NCBI GenBank assembly: GCA_963581225.1
Contig: CAUZMW010000003.1
Span: forward strand, 1 to 44,194
From: SMWC01 sp963581225
Lineage (GTDB): Bacteria > Pseudomonadota > Gammaproteobacteria > Steroidobacterales > Rariloculaceae
Direction of reading: 5' to 3'
DNA length: 44,194 bases
Position 1 is the first letter of the stretch, and each line of letters starts with the position of its first letter. The position numbers and the translations under genes were made by a program. This document shows, piece by piece, positions 42,939-44,194 of the stretch. The notes beneath the pieces were generated by a model that saw only the letters and a program-made list of their open reading frames with translations, did not search any database and had not been told where the DNA came from.

Positions 42939-43199
42939 AGCAAAAAAATTACTTACACTGACGGGCCGATAGGAGAGGTAGAAATTGTCAAAGATTCCTT
43001 ACCTCCACCCGAAGACCTAGTGTTCAAAGAGGATACTGTCAAGATAACGATCGCGCTCAGCAGAAAGAGCGTCGACTTTTTTAAGGAGAAGGCCGCGGAA
43101 CTCGATACGTCGTATCAGAAAATGATCCGGCGGCTGCTCGACTCGTACGCAAGAGCACATCAGTACGACAAAGTGTCAGGAACGAAGCAAGATCGATAG
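42936..43199 (+). CDS. CopG/ribbon-helix-helix antitoxin (BrnA-type pairing)
   Basis: 87 residues starting MSKKITYTDGPIGEVEIVKD, followed by LPPPEDLVFKEDTVKITIAL and SRKSVDFFKEKAAELDTSYQKMIRRLL (last part shortened in the quotation SYQKMIRRLLDSYA). The strand KITIALS and the helices after it fit a ribbon-helix-helix DNA-binding fold. Such CopG-family proteins are encoded next to BrnT-type toxins and repress their own promoter. Start is chosen at ATG 42936 because the upstream part of the frame belongs to the toxin remnant. Confidence 0.8.
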   Translation: MSKKITYTDGPIGEVEIVKDSLPPPEDLVFKEDTVKITIALSRKSVDFFKEKAAELDTSYQKMIRRLLDSYARAHQYDKVSGTKQDR

Positions 43200-43260
43200 C
43201 CTCTATTGGCGATATGATCGGCACACGAATACCAGCAACAACAATCGATCGGGGGGTCTG

Positions 43261-44194
43261 ATGAATAACTCGAGCAGAATTGCGTGCACGCTGGCCGGCG
43301 GGCTGATACTCGCGACCGCGTTGGCACAGGACGACGTACTCATCATCGGCCGGGAAGGCGGTCGCTGTGCCGAAGACACGGCCTGCTTCAACCGTATCCA
43401 TCCGGACATTCCGATGGCGGCGCAGGCCGCACCCGACCAGACCATTATTTTCAGGACCCGAAACGCGGGCGATTACGATGCGAATCCTGCCAGTACGTAC
43501 GAGGACCCGCGGGGCGAGCAGCCTTACACTTCCGCCGTTCACCCACTGACCGGGCCGGTCTATATCGAGGGCGCGGCTGCGGGCGACGTGCTCGCGGTCA
43601 CGATTCTCGACATCGATCCGGCCGACTATGGCTACACACGCATCGTATCGATCGGCTTTATCACCGATCTGATCGAAGGACCGGCGCAGGCGCTATGGCG
43701 TCTGAATCGTCAGGAGGCAGTCTCCGACGACATCCCGGGCGTGCGCATTCCGAACGCTAGCTTCCCCGGAATCGTGACCACATTGCCCGGGCCCGACGAA
43801 CATGCGGTGATGCTCGCGCGGGAAACGGAGCTCCTCGCCGCAGGTGGCACGGTCAATCCGCCGAATCCCCAATTCGCGGTCCCCACGTCGCTCTGTGGAC
43901 GGGAAGGCAGTCAGCGCGAAGCATGCCTGCGCACGGGCCCGCCGCGTGAGCACGGCGGCAATATGGATATTCGCTATCTGGGCGTCGGCGTAACGATTTA
44001 TCTGCCGTGCTACATCGACGGCTGCGGACTCGCCATCGGCGACCTGCACTTCGCGCAGGGCGACGGTGAAGTGTCGGGCACGGCAATCGAGATGGATGCC
44101 GACGTGACGTTGACCACACGCGTAATCAAGGGCGGCCCCGGACTGTCGCGCGGACCGCACTACGAGGGACCGTCGCGCCTACTGGACATCCCGT
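43261..44194 (+). CDS. Secreted acetamidase/formamidase-family protein (3' end outside window)
   Basis: 311 residues visible from ATG 43261, preceded by GGGGGG. A signal peptide (AGGLILATALAQDD) directs it to the periplasm. The FmdA/AmdA signatures appear in HGGNMDIRYLGVGVTIYLP and GDLHFAQGDGEVSGTAIE. Three cysteine pairs (RCAEDTAC, LCGREGSQREAC, PCYIDGC) suggest disulfides in an exported protein; cytosolic family members usually lack such pairs. Family enzymes hydrolyse small amides with zinc. The frame is still open at the window end. Confidence 0.88.
   Translation, partial: MNNSSRIACTLAGGLILATALAQDDVLIIGREGGRCAEDTACFNRIHPDIPMAAQAAPDQTIIFRTRNAGDYDANPASTYEDPRGEQPYTSAVHPLTGPVYIEGAAAGDVLAVTILDIDPADYGYTRIVSIGFITDLIEGPAQALWRLNRQEAVSDDIPGVRIPNASFPGIVTTLPGPDEHAVMLARETELLAAGGTVNPPNPQFAVPTSLCGREGSQREACLRTGPPREHGGNMDIRYLGVGVTIYLPCYIDGCGLAIGDLHFAQGDGEVSGTAIEMDADVTLTTRVIKGGPGLSRGPHYEGPSRLLDIP

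Overview
The window looks like a chromosome segment of a GC-rich, Gram-negative, probably uncultured gammaproteobacterium. The evidence is an E. coli-like set of sulfur-assimilation genes (cysH, cysB, fused cysG, cysM), an RND tripartite metal pump, several lipoproteins and an outer-membrane-type barrel. No rRNA, tRNA, CRISPR array, intact insertion sequence or replication origin was seen.

Region 1 (about 1-10.5 kb) is a tightly packed plus-strand haem operon: hemA (3' end only), hemC, hemD, hemB, hemL, a sensor kinase and response regulator pair, hemE, a chlorite-dismutase-like coprohaem decarboxylase (chdC/hemQ), a coproporphyrin-type ferrochelatase (cpfC) and a flavin amine-oxidase-like gene. 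Most neighbours overlap or are separated by a few bases. Judged by its last steps this is the coproporphyrin-dependent route known mainly from Gram-positive phyla, not the protoporphyrin route expected in a gammaproteobacterium. The amine-oxidase-like gene sits where a coproporphyrinogen oxidase (CgoX) would be expected. This is the most interesting unit of the window.

Region 2 (10.5-16.5 kb) is sulfur assimilation and respiration: cysH carrying an in-frame stop, a 41-bp-arm palindrome fitted exactly between convergent stop codons, cysB (minus), cysG, cysM and a type II NADH dehydrogenase.

Region 3 (16.5-23.4 kb) is accessory: a relic of a beta-propeller gene, two sodium/solute symporters each preceded by a tiny membrane protein gene, decayed FkbM-type methyltransferase genes, a GT4 glycosyltransferase and a small unknown lipoprotein.

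Region 4 (23.5-33.6 kb) holds two paralogous PhoD-like lipoproteins. One belongs to a minus-strand set (DUF5916 barrel protein, PhoD, DUF6152 protein, an exported quinone-reductase-like protein, a PepSY-associated membrane protein). Divergent from that set are a polysaccharide deacetylase gene with an in-frame amber codon and a secreted M20 peptidase. Relatives of the palindrome recur at 23.5 and 25.2 kb.

Region 5 (33.6-44.2 kb) contains a CzcCBA-type divalent metal efflux operon with an upstream histidine-rich membrane protein, a DUF2249-like/beta-propeller fusion divergent from an MFS transporter, a degenerate BrnT-type toxin joined to a CopG-like antitoxin, and the 5' part of a secreted acetamidase/formamidase-family gene.

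Several genes are broken by single in-frame stops (TAA, TAG, TGA) or a frameshift. Real decay and assembly error cannot be separated from the sequence alone.
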